DNA of 54,016 nucleotides, from assembly GCA_017399865.1 (NCBI GenBank), contig JAFQAT010000055.1, positions 1 through 54,016 on the forward strand, written 5' to 3'. The translations under genes and the position numbers were made by a program. Below, piece after piece: positions 43,440 to 53,941 of this stretch (the first letter of the stretch is position 1; each line of letters begins with the position of its first letter). The notes beneath the pieces were generated by a model. It did not search any database. It had not been told where the DNA came from and saw only the letters and a program-made list of their open reading frames with translations. This DNA comes from Bacteroidales bacterium. Its GTDB lineage: Bacteria; Bacteroidota; Bacteroidia; Bacteroidales; UBA932.

Positions 43440-46037
43440 ATGAAGCGAAAGAGTTTGATATTTCCGATATTAGTGATGACAACTATGCTTTTCAGTTGTC
43501 AGAGTATCGATATTGTCGAAGAGGGCAGGCAACCAACATTAGCTCCTTGTGCTGAAATATCTGCGGTATCATCGTCAGCAACGGCTGTAGGCAGATTGAC
43601 TGATCGGGAGAAATCGTTTACAAAGGCCATGGTTAGTCAGACGTCTACGTCTTCGTTCCTCAAAGGCAATTTCATCAAGGTAGATGAAACAGCACCTGCC
43701 GGAGAGGATTGGACGCAGGAAAGTCAATACGACATGACAAGGACAGTGAAACGTGGATTCGAGGATGCTCAGATTGTCGAGGCCGAAGTTTTTTCTTCGC
43801 CGGACAATACTGCCGGATACAATTTCCGTTCGATTGTATTCAATCCGAGAATGATTTACAATTACACTCCATTGGATGCTGTATTTGATCCGGAAGTTGC
43901 TTTTGTATCCAGAATGGTGGGATGGTATCCGATGACATATGAGGTCCCTGAAGGTCTGGGTGACGAAAAAGCCAATGCTTTATTCTCGGCATCCAACTCC
44001 ATGAAAATCATAAATGGAAAGGTTTGTGTAGAATTCAAGAATAAGCTTGATGGCCAAACAGATATCATGATGTCTGACATGCGAGAAGGACGAATGTATA
44101 AGGAAGGCTTCAAGCATACCCCTGGTCCTGACGTGGATGTCCAGCCATATGGACACTATTTTTCTGATCCGTTGAATCAGAACAGCATGGTCTATCATAA
44201 CTATTTTACTTTCAATCACTATCTTACATGCATCCGAGTTTCTCTGACGTCCAGCGGGGGCTCTCTCAATGACATTTCATGGCGTACCTTGAATAATATT
44301 GTAGTTTGTGATCAGCCCTCTACAGTTACTATTGCTCTCCCGGTCGAACAGGCAAGAGACGGATCGAAGACTGCTGACATTGACGGAACGACCGCCTCTC
44401 TTCCTTGTGAGGATGTTGCTCCGATTTTTGGAGAAGTTGTTTCATGGGCGGATTCAAAGGATTTCGGATTGATTCGTACGCCTATGTTCGAACTTGATCC
44501 GCCTTACGAGGAATGGGGCTATGAATCGCCGCTGCCATATAATCTGCCACGCGTCGGCGTGCTTCCGTCTGAAGGCGTATATGTCGGATATGCTCTTGTG
44601 CGCCCGGAACAGGATACCAACCTCCAGCTATTTACGGATGCAGGTACATATAATGTTACCATACCGAAGACAGTAAAGGTTGATGATGAAGATGTTGACA
44701 TCCTGAAAGCCGGTTATGTTTATGACGTCTGTGTCAATGTCAATTCAGTCGGAGTTCTTGATGTGGTGGTGAAAAATGATGATGCGGATAAGTTCCGTGA
44801 TCTTACGCCATATAATGAGACATATGGAGATTACAAAAGTGCGAACTGCTATCTTATCACTCCTTCTTTAGTAAAGATGGATGAGAATCAGGATTATGAT
44901 GGATTCTTTTTCCGTCCGAATGTGCCGGGCAGGGGGCCGAAGGGAGATATTGCAGGGGATCCCTATGAAGAGAATTTTGAATTTGAGCCACATACTGTCA
45001 AGATAATCAGTCAGATTCCTTCTCCATCTTCTTCAGGAGGACAGGCTGCCCTACCTTTGGAACATGTGGAACTTGTACAAGGCTATGTGAGATTCTCCCT
45101 TAATCTGAATTCCACTTCGTCCAGTCTGGTTGAAGGCAATGCTATCATTGGTCTGTATGATGAGAACGATAATATAATCTGGTCATGGCATGTCTGGGTG
45201 TGTGATGATGTTAAAGACATATCTTTGAATGGAACAACCTTCATGGATAGGAATCTGGGAGCTGTATTTGCTCCAGAGAATGCCAGTGCGGTACAAACAA
45301 CGAATGCTTTGGAGACTTATGGGCTTTATTATCAGTGGGGAAGAAAGGATCCGACTCCTGGACCGGAATCTTATAATTATTCCTTGTATGATATGAGGAC
45401 GGCCCAATACTATACCTTGGACGGCATCAGGGATGATGTTGATGAAGTTTATATGGTGGGAGAGGCACCGACTATCGCAGATGCTGTTGCTTCCCCAACT
45501 GTAATATTGGCACCTTCCACTCCATACTTTGATCCTGAACAGGCTATTGTGTATAATGAGGATTGGTTGTATATGAAGAATGATGACTTGTGGGGCGGGA
45601 TATCTGACAAGAAGACAATATATGATCCTTGCCCATATGGTTACAAGGTGCCTAAGACTGAATTACGAGATATGTTTAAAGCAATCACCCCAACTGGTGG
45701 TTCAGTCGGTTTGTACTATGATACTGACGATGGTTTCATGTACTTCCCTTATGCAGGATGTAAAGGAGATGACGTGAATCGTGGTTCAAGGACTCATGCA
45801 TGGTTCTGGTGTGGACACGCAGGCGATTATATGGATGCAGAAATTCATGATAACGGTTATAGAGGCAGGAGCATGCTGTCAAAAGATGTTACATCTGTAA
45901 AGTTGACAGGAGACGTTTATAATTTGTATAATACTGGGTTCAATGACTATACAATAAAAAGCGGGCAGCAGGTATATGGAACCAAGCGAGGAGTTGCTGC
46001 TTCCGTCCGTTGCATAAGATACTCGGAAGAACCATAA
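43440..46037 (+). CDS. Large fimbria-associated lipoprotein, second tip candidate, with one FSM-like module
   Basis: 865 residues; lipoprotein signal ILVMTTMLFSCQ. It resembles the preceding protein: a fimbrillin-like first half, the linker SANCYLITPSLVKM, then one module with MDRNLGAVFAPE (about 602), YYQWGRKDP (630) and YDPCPYGYKV (728), ending in AASVRCIRYSEEP. It starts 6 nt after its neighbour. Two such genes in tandem suggest duplication and divergence of tip proteins. Confidence 0.82.
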   Translation: MKRKSLIFPILVMTTMLFSCQSIDIVEEGRQPTLAPCAEISAVSSSATAVGRLTDREKSFTKAMVSQTSTSSFLKGNFIKVDETAPAGEDWTQESQYDMTRTVKRGFEDAQIVEAEVFSSPDNTAGYNFRSIVFNPRMIYNYTPLDAVFDPEVAFVSRMVGWYPMTYEVPEGLGDEKANALFSASNSMKIINGKVCVEFKNKLDGQTDIMMSDMREGRMYKEGFKHTPGPDVDVQPYGHYFSDPLNQNSMVYHNYFTFNHYLTCIRVSLTSSGGSLNDISWRTLNNIVVCDQPSTVTIALPVEQARDGSKTADIDGTTASLPCEDVAPIFGEVVSWADSKDFGLIRTPMFELDPPYEEWGYESPLPYNLPRVGVLPSEGVYVGYALVRPEQDTNLQLFTDAGTYNVTIPKTVKVDDEDVDILKAGYVYDVCVNVNSVGVLDVVVKNDDADKFRDLTPYNETYGDYKSANCYLITPSLVKMDENQDYDGFFFRPNVPGRGPKGDIAGDPYEENFEFEPHTVKIISQIPSPSSSGGQAALPLEHVELVQGYVRFSLNLNSTSSSLVEGNAIIGLYDENDNIIWSWHVWVCDDVKDISLNGTTFMDRNLGAVFAPENASAVQTTNALETYGLYYQWGRKDPTPGPESYNYSLYDMRTAQYYTLDGIRDDVDEVYMVGEAPTIADAVASPTVILAPSTPYFDPEQAIVYNEDWLYMKNDDLWGGISDKKTIYDPCPYGYKVPKTELRDMFKAITPTGGSVGLYYDTDDGFMYFPYAGCKGDDVNRGSRTHAWFWCGHAGDYMDAEIHDNGYRGRSMLSKDVTSVKLTGDVYNLYNTGFNDYTIKSGQQVYGTKRGVAASVRCIRYSEEP

Positions 46038-46052
46038 ATGAAATTTATTTAT

Positions 46053-46060
46053 TATCTTTG
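46053..46060 (+). promoter_or_regulatory. -7 box for the 91-residue protein gene
   Basis: TATCTTTG, an exact TAnnTTTG match, 34 nt before the ATG at 46094; it separates this gene from the fimbrial operon. Confidence 0.6.
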
Positions 46061-46093
46061 CGGACGTTATAACAATTTAAATACGTATTTACC

Positions 46094-46369
46094 ATGAACC
46101 TTAGAGTTTTCAAGAAAGACATCGAATTTTTCGTTGCAGAATTCATTGATGACTGCGCACTCTTCGTAGCGCTGAATCCACACAAGGATAGCGACGAAAT
46201 CGTAGCGATAATCGATGAGGCTGTAGACCTTTACAATGACCTCAAGACCAGGGCAAACCACCCTGAGGGACCAAAGAAGGCATACTACAACGGTCTCACA
46301 AAGGAGATGTTCGAGAAGCTTGACGAGCTCTGCGAGAAGCTTAGCGCAGTAGTTTCAAAGCAGGAGTAA
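46094..46369 (+). CDS. Small conserved Bacteroidetes-type protein, 91 residues
   Basis: A small soluble, all-helical, acidic protein (MNLRVFKKDIEFFVAEFIDD; LTKEMFEKLDELCEKLSAVV) with strong coding character. It has its own promoter and terminator, so it is an independent unit. I recall no function for it. Confidence 0.8.
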   Translation: MNLRVFKKDIEFFVAEFIDDCALFVALNPHKDSDEIVAIIDEAVDLYNDLKTRANHPEGPKKAYYNGLTKEMFEKLDELCEKLSAVVSKQE

Positions 46370-46393
46370 TCTCCCCAATGTCATAAGACAGAA

Positions 46394-46434
46394 ACAGTCC
46401 GGAACCCTTATGGATTCCGGACTGTCTTGTTTAT
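46394..46434 (+). terminator. Bidirectional-type terminator between the small gene and atpG
   Basis: ACAGTCCGGAA (46394-46404) pairs perfectly with TTCCGGACTGT (46415-46425), with CTTGTTTATA after it. On the minus strand TTTC follows, so it may also serve the atp operon. The remaining bases to 46528 show nothing else. Confidence 0.75.
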
Positions 46435-46528
46435 ATACCACGGATTACCCCATGACTATGTGTCTAAGCATAGATTGTCATCCTTAGCGTGACTGGTCAG
46501 GTGCTGCGGATGGTGAGTCTGGCAGGAT

Positions 46529-47464
46529 TCAGTCCTGCATGCCGCCGGCGAGGTCGAGGATTTCGGCTGTGATTTCCTGCTGTCGGCCCTTGTTGTAGGC
46601 AAGGGTAAGTTCGGAGATGAGGTCTTTGGCATTGTCTGAAGCGACCTGCATTGCGACGGTCCTGGCAGCGTGTTCCGCTGCCGAGGCGTCGAGAGCGACC
46701 GTATAGATCTTCAGGTTCAGGACAAGAGGAAGAAGTTCTCTGACAAGTTCCAGCGGATCGGGTTCTATGATATAATCCACAGGCTCCGCAGTTTCATTAT
46801 AGTCCTCAAGAGCAAGAGGAAGGTAATTCTCCCTCACGGAAGGCTGGGAAGACATTGACGCAAAATGATTATATATAAGTATTACCTGCCCCACTTCTCC
46901 GGAAGCAAAGCGACCCACGAGGTCTTCCGCAAGAGCAGAAGCCTTCGTATAGTCAGGCTTGTCTGAAAGATCCGGAATATCCATATAAGAAGCATATCCG
47001 TCCCTTCGGACAGCATCAGCAACCTTTCGACCGACCGTGTAGATGTCGATATCTTCCGGCTCATAGCCAGCCTCTATAAGGAGGCTCATGGTCTGCGAAA
47101 ACTTCTTGATTACATTGGCGTTGAAGGACCCGATAAGGGAAGAATTCGAAGAGAAGACCACTACGGCAACGCGCGGCACTTCTTCCTTTACAGGAACCGC
47201 GTCGCGGGACGTATCCTGAAGAGCAACAGGAGACCTGTCTCCGCTTCCGAAGCCGAGTTCCTTGCGGAGAGCATTCTGGAGATCATCATCCTGGAGCATT
47301 CCAGAAAGCATCTTATGGAGCTTCTGCTCATACGGAAGCTTGTTTCCGATGGCAGACTGGGCCTTGTGAAGCTTGGCTGACGCGACCATCTTCATTGCAG
47401 AAGTGATCTTCAGCGTATTCTTCACAGATGCTATCCTGCTCTTTATTTCCTTCAACGATGCCAT
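46529..47464 (-). CDS. atpG: ATP synthase gamma subunit
   Basis: The central rotor shaft of F1. The N-terminal MASLKEIKSRIASVKNTLKITSAMKMV and the C-terminal SELTLAYNKGRQQEITAEILDLAGG helices are the coiled-coil signatures. 311 residues. It is the last gene of the atp operon; a family B hairpin (47485-47584) lies between it and atpA. Confidence 0.97.
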   Translation of the reverse strand: MASLKEIKSRIASVKNTLKITSAMKMVASAKLHKAQSAIGNKLPYEQKLHKMLSGMLQDDDLQNALRKELGFGSGDRSPVALQDTSRDAVPVKEEVPRVAVVVFSSNSSLIGSFNANVIKKFSQTMSLLIEAGYEPEDIDIYTVGRKVADAVRRDGYASYMDIPDLSDKPDYTKASALAEDLVGRFASGEVGQVILIYNHFASMSSQPSVRENYLPLALEDYNETAEPVDYIIEPDPLELVRELLPLVLNLKIYTVALDASAAEHAARTVAMQVASDNAKDLISELTLAYNKGRQQEITAEILDLAGGMQD

Positions 47465-47484
47465 TGATTATAATTTTTTACTGC

Positions 47485-47584
47485 AATGGAATGGAACCTT
47501 AAGTACGGATGTGACATGCCACCCACGGCTAGGGGTACCCTCGAAGGGGGCGGGGTCACAGGAGTATCATGGTTTCATTCCATT
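47485..47584. repeat. Family B nested hairpin between atpA and atpG, copy B2
   Basis: Arms 47485-47498 and 47571-47584 are inverted repeats matching at 13 of 14. The right arm is the 3' end of atpA itself, so it encodes the last residues N-G-M-K-P. The enclosed core has GTGACATGCCACC, CACGGCTAGGGG and GGGGTCAC, matching the element at 18313-18374 with the closing pair changed from GCGAC/GTCGC to GTGAC/GTCAC. Confidence 0.78.
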
Positions 47585-49153
47585 GACAATAGACAATGCT
47601 TCCTTCTCTATTATGGATGCAATCACGTCATCAATAATGCCCTTCGAAAGCGGTTCCAGCACGTCTTCCGCATGGAAGGCCCTCATCTTGCTGAGGAAAG
47701 TCACCTGAAAATCCCCCACCATATCTATCGGAAGTTCCTTGAGGAGCCCCTTCGTACCACAACAAAGTATCGCCACCTGTTCTCCTACAGGCATTGGCGA
47801 ATACTGCGGCTGGACCAGAAGCACATTGTTCTTTCGTCCCTTGTCCAAAGCCATTGCAGTAACAGGGTCGAGGTCGCTGCTGAACTTCGAGAACGACTCA
47901 AGTTCACGATACTGCGCCTGGTCGATCTTCAATGTTCCCGCAACCTTCTTCATGCTCTTTATCTGGGCGCTTCCTCCCACACGTGAAACAGAAATTCCGA
48001 CATTCACCGCCGGACGGAAACCCTGGTTGAAAAGGTCCGTCTCCAGGAATATCTGGCCGTCGGTGATGGATATGACATTGGTAGGGATATATGCCGACAC
48101 ATCGCCAGCCTGGGTCTCTATGATAGGTAGAGCCGTCAGTGAACCGCCTGCCTTCACCTTTCCCTTCAGCGATTCAGGAAGGTCGTTCATGTTTTCAGCG
48201 ACTTCCTGCTGCGAGATGATCTTCGCAGCTCTTTCGAGAAGTCTCGAATGAAGGTAGAAGATGTCTCCAGGATATGCCTCGCGTCCCGACGGACGGCGAA
48301 GGATAAGGGACACTTCCCTATATGCGACCGCCTGCTTCGAGAGGTCGTCGTAGACCACAAGCGCATGTCTTCCCGTATCACGGAAATACTCGCCTATCGC
48401 CGCTCCGGCAAAAGGAGCATAATATCGCAGCGCAGCAGTATCGGCCGCTGTAGCCGCCACTACTATCGTATAATCCATCGCGCCCTTCTCCTTCAGGGTG
48501 TTCACCAGGGACGCGATCGTCGATCCTTTCTGACCTATGGCGACATAGATGCAATATACCGGTTCACCTCTCAGATATGCCTCACGCTGGTTGATTATGG
48601 TATCGATGGCGATGGCTGTCTTTCCGGTCTGGCGGTCTCCGATGATGAGTTCTCGCTGGCCTCGTCCTATCGGAATCATGGCATCTATGGCCTTCAGGCC
48701 TGTCTGGAGAGGTTCGGTCACAGGCTGGCGGAAGATCACTCCAGGAGCCTTTCTCTCGAGCGGCATCTCCACCAGATCTCCTGTAATGGTGCCATTGCCG
48801 TCAAGAGGTTCTCCAAGAGGATTGACGACACGGCCGACCATGGATTCTCCGACATTTATCGAAGCTATCCTGCCTGTCCTGCGGACTGTCATGCCTTCCT
48901 TTATCTTGTCTGTCGGTCCCAGGAGCACGGCACCCACATTGTCCTCCTCCAGATTCATGACGACAGCCATGACACCGTTGTCGAACTCCAGGAGCTCACC
49001 GGCCTCCGCGTTGAGCAGGCCGTATATGCGGACTACTCCGTCGCTTACCTGCAGGGTCTTGCCGACTTCCTCGTACCTGAAGTTGTCGCTTATCGCCTTC
49101 AGCTGGTCCAGCAGAACCTCCGATATTTCGCTCGGTCTGATTGTTTCTGACAT
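47567..49153 (-). CDS. atpA: ATP synthase alpha subunit
   Basis: Regulatory nucleotide-binding F1 subunit. The Walker A motif GDRQTGKT is at 172-179, followed by [24 protein letters not shown]. 528 residues. atpH ends 2 nt before its start. Its last codons are one arm of the inverted repeat with the family B element. Confidence 0.98.
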   Translation of the reverse strand: MSETIRPSEISEVLLDQLKAISDNFRYEEVGKTLQVSDGVVRIYGLLNAEAGELLEFDNGVMAVVMNLEEDNVGAVLLGPTDKIKEGMTVRRTGRIASINVGESMVGRVVNPLGEPLDGNGTITGDLVEMPLERKAPGVIFRQPVTEPLQTGLKAIDAMIPIGRGQRELIIGDRQTGKTAIAIDTIINQREAYLRGEPVYCIYVAIGQKGSTIASLVNTLKEKGAMDYTIVVAATAADTAALRYYAPFAGAAIGEYFRDTGRHALVVYDDLSKQAVAYREVSLILRRPSGREAYPGDIFYLHSRLLERAAKIISQQEVAENMNDLPESLKGKVKAGGSLTALPIIETQAGDVSAYIPTNVISITDGQIFLETDLFNQGFRPAVNVGISVSRVGGSAQIKSMKKVAGTLKIDQAQYRELESFSKFSSDLDPVTAMALDKGRKNNVLLVQPQYSPMPVGEQVAILCCGTKGLLKELPIDMVGDFQVTFLSKMRAFHAEDVLEPLSKGIIDDVIASIIEKEALSIVNGMKP

Positions 49154-49155
49154 AT

Positions 49156-49710
49156 CTATACTATTCTGTTGTTCTTTTCAATAAGCTGGCGCCTTATCCT
49201 GCGGAACTGGTTCTCCACGCTGGCATCCAGCCTGTACCCGTCCATCTCGAATATGAATCCTCCGAGAATCTCCGGGCTGATCTTCTCATAAATCTGTATG
49301 TCCGCCCCTGTGCGCTCACGGAAAAGCGTTTCAAGCCTCTCCTTGAGACCGTCGACAGGCACTGCGGTCACGACACGTCCCACCTTCATGTTATGGGCGG
49401 CACGATACAGGGAGATGAAGTGATAAAGCATCCTGGAGAAGTACTCCATTCTTCTTTTCGCGGATACAAGACGCACGAAACCGACAAGCTCCGGAGCCAG
49501 AGTCTCGCCCAGCGCCGATTCGAGAAGTTCGAGCTTCCTGTCTACAGAAAGCTCAGGATGGGTCTCGATAAAGTCCCTGAGCTGACGCACTTCCATCAGC
49601 CGGAGGGCAAGGACGCATGCCTGGGAATATGCCTTATCCCCGGCACCGGCCTCATCCGCATACTTAAGAAGAGCCTTGGCGTATCTTGATGCTATTACCC
49701 CTGAATTCAT
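49156..49710 (-). CDS. atpH: ATP synthase delta subunit
   Basis: The peripheral stalk clamp of F1 to the b-subunits. It has the OSCP-like N-domain ([15 protein letters not shown]) and the C-terminal [19 protein letters not shown]. 184 residues. It overlaps atpF by 4 nt, so the two are translationally coupled. Confidence 0.95.
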   Translation of the reverse strand: MNSGVIASRYAKALLKYADEAGAGDKAYSQACVLALRLMEVRQLRDFIETHPELSVDRKLELLESALGETLAPELVGFVRLVSAKRRMEYFSRMLYHFISLYRAAHNMKVGRVVTAVPVDGLKERLETLFRERTGADIQIYEKISPEILGGFIFEMDGYRLDASVENQFRRIRRQLIEKNNRIV

Positions 49711-50195
49711 GTCAATTCATCAAATATCCTGTCGACCAGTTCCTGCTGACCGGCATCAGTGGAAAGTTCCTTGCGGACCACCTTCTCTGCAATGGAGACA
49801 GACAGGACGGCAACCTCACGTCTGATATCTCTCAGGGCGGCTTCCTTTTCCTGCCGTATCCTTTCTCTTGTCTCGTCCATTATCTTGCCCGCTTCAGCTC
49901 GCGCCTGTTCCTGGGCGGCTGCAATCAGTCTGTCGCGTTCCGCAGCCGCTTCCTTCAGGATCCGGTCATGCTCAGCCCGGGCTTCTTCGATCATCTTCTC
50001 CTGCTGCGAAGCCAGTCCCATGAGTTTTGATTCAGCCTCACGGGCAGCGCCGATAGCATCGTCTATCCTCTTCGTGCGCTTCTCGACCATACCCGTAATC
50101 ACAGGGAAGCCGAACTTCGCAAGAAGAAAGAAGACAATGGCGAAGATGATGGTCATCCAGAAAAGGAGACCACTGTCTGGAAGCATCAGGTTCAT
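49707..50195 (-). CDS. atpF: ATP synthase b subunit
   Basis: Peripheral stalk: an N-terminal membrane helix (LLFWMTIIFAIVFFLLAKFG) and a long charged helix (RTKRIDDAIGAAREAESK to REVAVLSVSIAEKVV). 162 residues. It lies between atpE and atpH. Confidence 0.97.
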   Translation of the reverse strand: MNLMLPDSGLLFWMTIIFAIVFFLLAKFGFPVITGMVEKRTKRIDDAIGAAREAESKLMGLASQQEKMIEEARAEHDRILKEAAAERDRLIAAAQEQARAEAGKIMDETRERIRQEKEAALRDIRREVAVLSVSIAEKVVRKELSTDAGQQELVDRIFDELT

Positions 50196-50202
50196 GGGCG
50201 GC

Positions 50203-50460
50203 CTACATCACGACTGCCAGCAGGCAGGCAAGGATGGCAAAAAGGCAGGCACCTTCGACAAGGGCACCGATGATGATCATGGTGGTACGGATGTTTCCTG
50301 CCGACTCCGGCTGACGTGCCGTAGCCTCCATGGCAGATGCACCGATCTTACCGATTCCCCAAGCTGCAGCTATCGCTGCTATGCCGGCTCCTATCGCGCC
50401 GGCTGCCTTTCCCCATACAGCTGCTCCTGCAGCCTGAAGCAAAATTGTTGAAAGTAACAT
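50203..50460 (-). CDS. atpE: ATP synthase c subunit
   Basis: Two-helix Fo ring subunit. The ion-binding acid is E69 in GALVEGAC; the next residue is Gly rather than Ser/Thr, which favours protons over sodium as coupling ion (inference). The loop RQPES follows the first helix. 85 residues. Confidence 0.97.
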   Translation of the reverse strand: MLLSTILLQAAGAAVWGKAAGAIGAGIAAIAAAWGIGKIGASAMEATARQPESAGNIRTTMIIIGALVEGACLFAILACLLAVVM

Positions 50461-50479
50461 AGTTATGTTGTTTTAAAGT

Positions 50480-51538
50480 TTATTGATTCTCTGCATGCGC
50501 TCCCTGTCGGGACAATCCGATGAATACCGCCGAGAGCATCGTGAACACATAAGCCTGTATATATGCCACAAGCAGCTCCAGACAGTCCATGAACACTCCG
50601 AAGAGCATCGTGATGACAGTCATTGACCCTCCTATGACCGGTCCGATCCTGGCAGCGACGAATATCACCGAAACCAGCCCAAGTATCATCGCGTGTCCTG
50701 CCATTATGTTCGCGAAAAGCCTGATCATCAGCGAGAAAGGCTTTGTGAACATACCTAATATCTCGATCACCTGAAGGATCGGTATCGGACACTTCAGGAA
50801 TATCGGACCGTCAGGCCAGAATATCTCCTTCCAGTAATGCCTGTCGGCAAACAGATTGACGGCTAAGAACGTGCACATCGCCAGCACAAATGTCACCGCA
50901 ATGTTGCCCGTCAGATTGGCCCCGCCCGGAAAGAAGGGAACGATACCCAGGAGGTTGTTGAGAAAGATGAAGAAGAATGCCGTCAGAAGATATGGGGCAT
51001 ACTTCCTGTGATCGGGGCCGACCGCGTCCTTGATAAGGTCGTCATGGACCATCATCACCATCATTTCCATCAGTCCCGTGAACCCTCCCGGAGCCTTTTC
51101 CACCGCGTCATGCTTCCTGTACCAGCGGGCGCATGAAAGCACCAGAAGCACAAGAAGCGCGCTTCCGAACATCAGGGAAGCCACATTCTTAGTTATGGAA
51201 ATATCGAACGGACGGACAAGATTTCCATCCGGTCCCATCTCCACTATCTTATCGGCATATCGGCCCTCCTCCGCAATGAAAAGTCCCTTGTATGCGTGTC
51301 CATGCTCGATTTTCGAAGACATGAAGACATGCCATCCCGTGCTGCTGCGGACGATGCACGGCAACGGAATGACCACATGGGAACCGTTCCATTCGGTGAT
51401 GTGCCAGCCGTATGAATCTCCGATATGGCCGAATATCACCTCGGCCACATCCACCTTCTCTTCCTGAGAGCCGGATGCGGCTGCCGGCTGGGCCGCAAAG
51501 CCCAGCATCCCGATCAATATGAGAGCTATCCACCTCAT
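50480..51538 (-). CDS. atpB: ATP synthase a subunit
   Basis: Fo channel subunit. The key Arg is about residue 274 in FSLMIRLFANIMAGHAMI. The protein begins with a signal-like segment (IALILIGMLGFAAQPAAASG) and a long polar N-terminal domain, as in other Bacteroidetes. Two ATGs are possible: 51550, or 51538, which overlaps the atpC stop as ATGA. The latter is chosen. Confidence 0.95.
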   Translation of the reverse strand: MRWIALILIGMLGFAAQPAAASGSQEEKVDVAEVIFGHIGDSYGWHITEWNGSHVVIPLPCIVRSSTGWHVFMSSKIEHGHAYKGLFIAEEGRYADKIVEMGPDGNLVRPFDISITKNVASLMFGSALLVLLVLSCARWYRKHDAVEKAPGGFTGLMEMMVMMVHDDLIKDAVGPDHRKYAPYLLTAFFFIFLNNLLGIVPFFPGGANLTGNIAVTFVLAMCTFLAVNLFADRHYWKEIFWPDGPIFLKCPIPILQVIEILGMFTKPFSLMIRLFANIMAGHAMILGLVSVIFVAARIGPVIGGSMTVITMLFGVFMDCLELLVAYIQAYVFTMLSAVFIGLSRQGAHAENQ

Positions 51539-51789
51539 ACTTCGGCACATACGGTTATCCTGTTTTCATTAACCTCGGCAAAGCCGGCCAGGATATGAAT
51601 CCTGCCCTCCTTGCCTTCCGACATGTAGACAAGGTCACCTTCCGTCAGCGACGATATCACAGGAGCATGATTCCTGAGCACCATGAAACTGCCCTTGGAA
51701 CCGGGAAGGGTAACTTTGCTCACCCCGGCTTCCAAAAGCGTCCTTTCTGGCGAAAGGACCGTAAGGATCATGGTATCAGCTGCTTCCAT
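51535..51789 (-). CDS. atpC: ATP synthase epsilon subunit (short form)
   Basis: 84 residues: the N-terminal beta-sandwich of epsilon (LTVLSPERTLLEAGVSKVTLPGSKGSFMVLRNHAP) without the usual C-terminal helical hairpin. The absence of the inhibitory helices fits a Bacteroidetes pattern. It follows atpD by 1 nt. An in-frame ATG at 51771 is a possible alternative start. Confidence 0.93.
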   Translation of the reverse strand: MEAADTMILTVLSPERTLLEAGVSKVTLPGSKGSFMVLRNHAPVISSLTEGDLVYMSEGKEGRIHILAGFAEVNENRITVCAEV

Positions 51790-51790
51790 A

Positions 51791-53314
<1,524 letters not shown>

Positions 53315-53342
53315 TCAAATAGTTTAAGTCGACGGCAAAATC

Positions 53343-53381
53343 GCCGTATCCTTCAAAGTTATATAATTTTTCGGATACGGC
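53343..53381 (-). promoter_or_regulatory. atp operon promoter with flanking inverted repeat
   Basis: TAACTTTG (-7 box, 53361-53354 on the minus strand) lies inside a perfect 9-bp inverted repeat, GCCGTATCC (53343-53351) and GGATACGGC (53373-53381). The repeat could be an operator or a terminator of the DoxX gene upstream. Confidence 0.6.
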
Positions 53382-53387
53382 AATAAC

Positions 53388-53870
53388 TTAGGTCCGTTGT
53401 TTTGCGTCAGCTTTGGAAGTCTCCTTTCTGAACTTAATATCGAGCAGATAATCAATTGAGAATCGTCCTGGTCCGACAAAGTACAGAACCACGAAAACGA
53501 CAAGATAGATCAGCGAAAGCTCTCCTTGCGGAAACATGGCATCATGGATGTCAAAGAAGGCGACTGCCATAGAGACAATCATCGGCAGAAGCATTATTCT
53601 GAAGAGGAGACCGGTCATGAGGAAAAGCGAGCAGCAGAATTCACAGAAGATCGCTACCATCAATGTCATGTAGCTTCCGAAGCCAAAGACACTTGGGTAG
53701 GTCATGGAAAGTTCCGAGAAGTTCATCATCTTGCCGAGGCCATGGATGAAGAAGAGCACTCCGAAGAATATTCTGAGGACAAGTATGAAGGCGGATACGC
53801 CTTTGCCTCTGAAGTGCTGGGGGAATAAGAAATTGTAAAACATATCAAGTCCGTTTATTCGTTTCCCCAA
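53388..53870 (-). CDS. DoxX-family membrane protein
   Basis: A 160-residue membrane protein with four hydrophobic segments. The signature VLRIFFGVLFFIHGLGKMMNF is characteristic of DoxX. Members are poorly characterised; some act with terminal oxidases or sulfur metabolism. It is encoded between the 5S rRNA end and the atp operon. Confidence 0.85.
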   Translation of the reverse strand: MGKRINGLDMFYNFLFPQHFRGKGVSAFILVLRIFFGVLFFIHGLGKMMNFSELSMTYPSVFGFGSYMTLMVAIFCEFCCSLFLMTGLLFRIMLLPMIVSMAVAFFDIHDAMFPQGELSLIYLVVFVVLYFVGPGRFSIDYLLDIKFRKETSKADAKQRT

Positions 53871-53900
53871 CCATTTTCAAACTTCCTGCCATACAACAAA

Positions 53901-53930
53901 ACACCCCGTCATCGGATGATGACAGGGTGT
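53901..53930 (-). terminator. Terminator after the 5S rRNA
   Basis: On the minus strand, ACACCCTGTCATC pairs with GATGACGGGGTGT (one mismatch) across a 4-nt loop, then TTTTGTTG follows. It lies just 3' of the rRNA. Confidence 0.85.
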
Positions 53931-53941
53931 CGTATAAGAAA

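Noticed and set aside
48248-49150. A 300-codon plus-strand frame across atpA
   Set aside because: Antisense to atpA, which is complete; no domain or signal.
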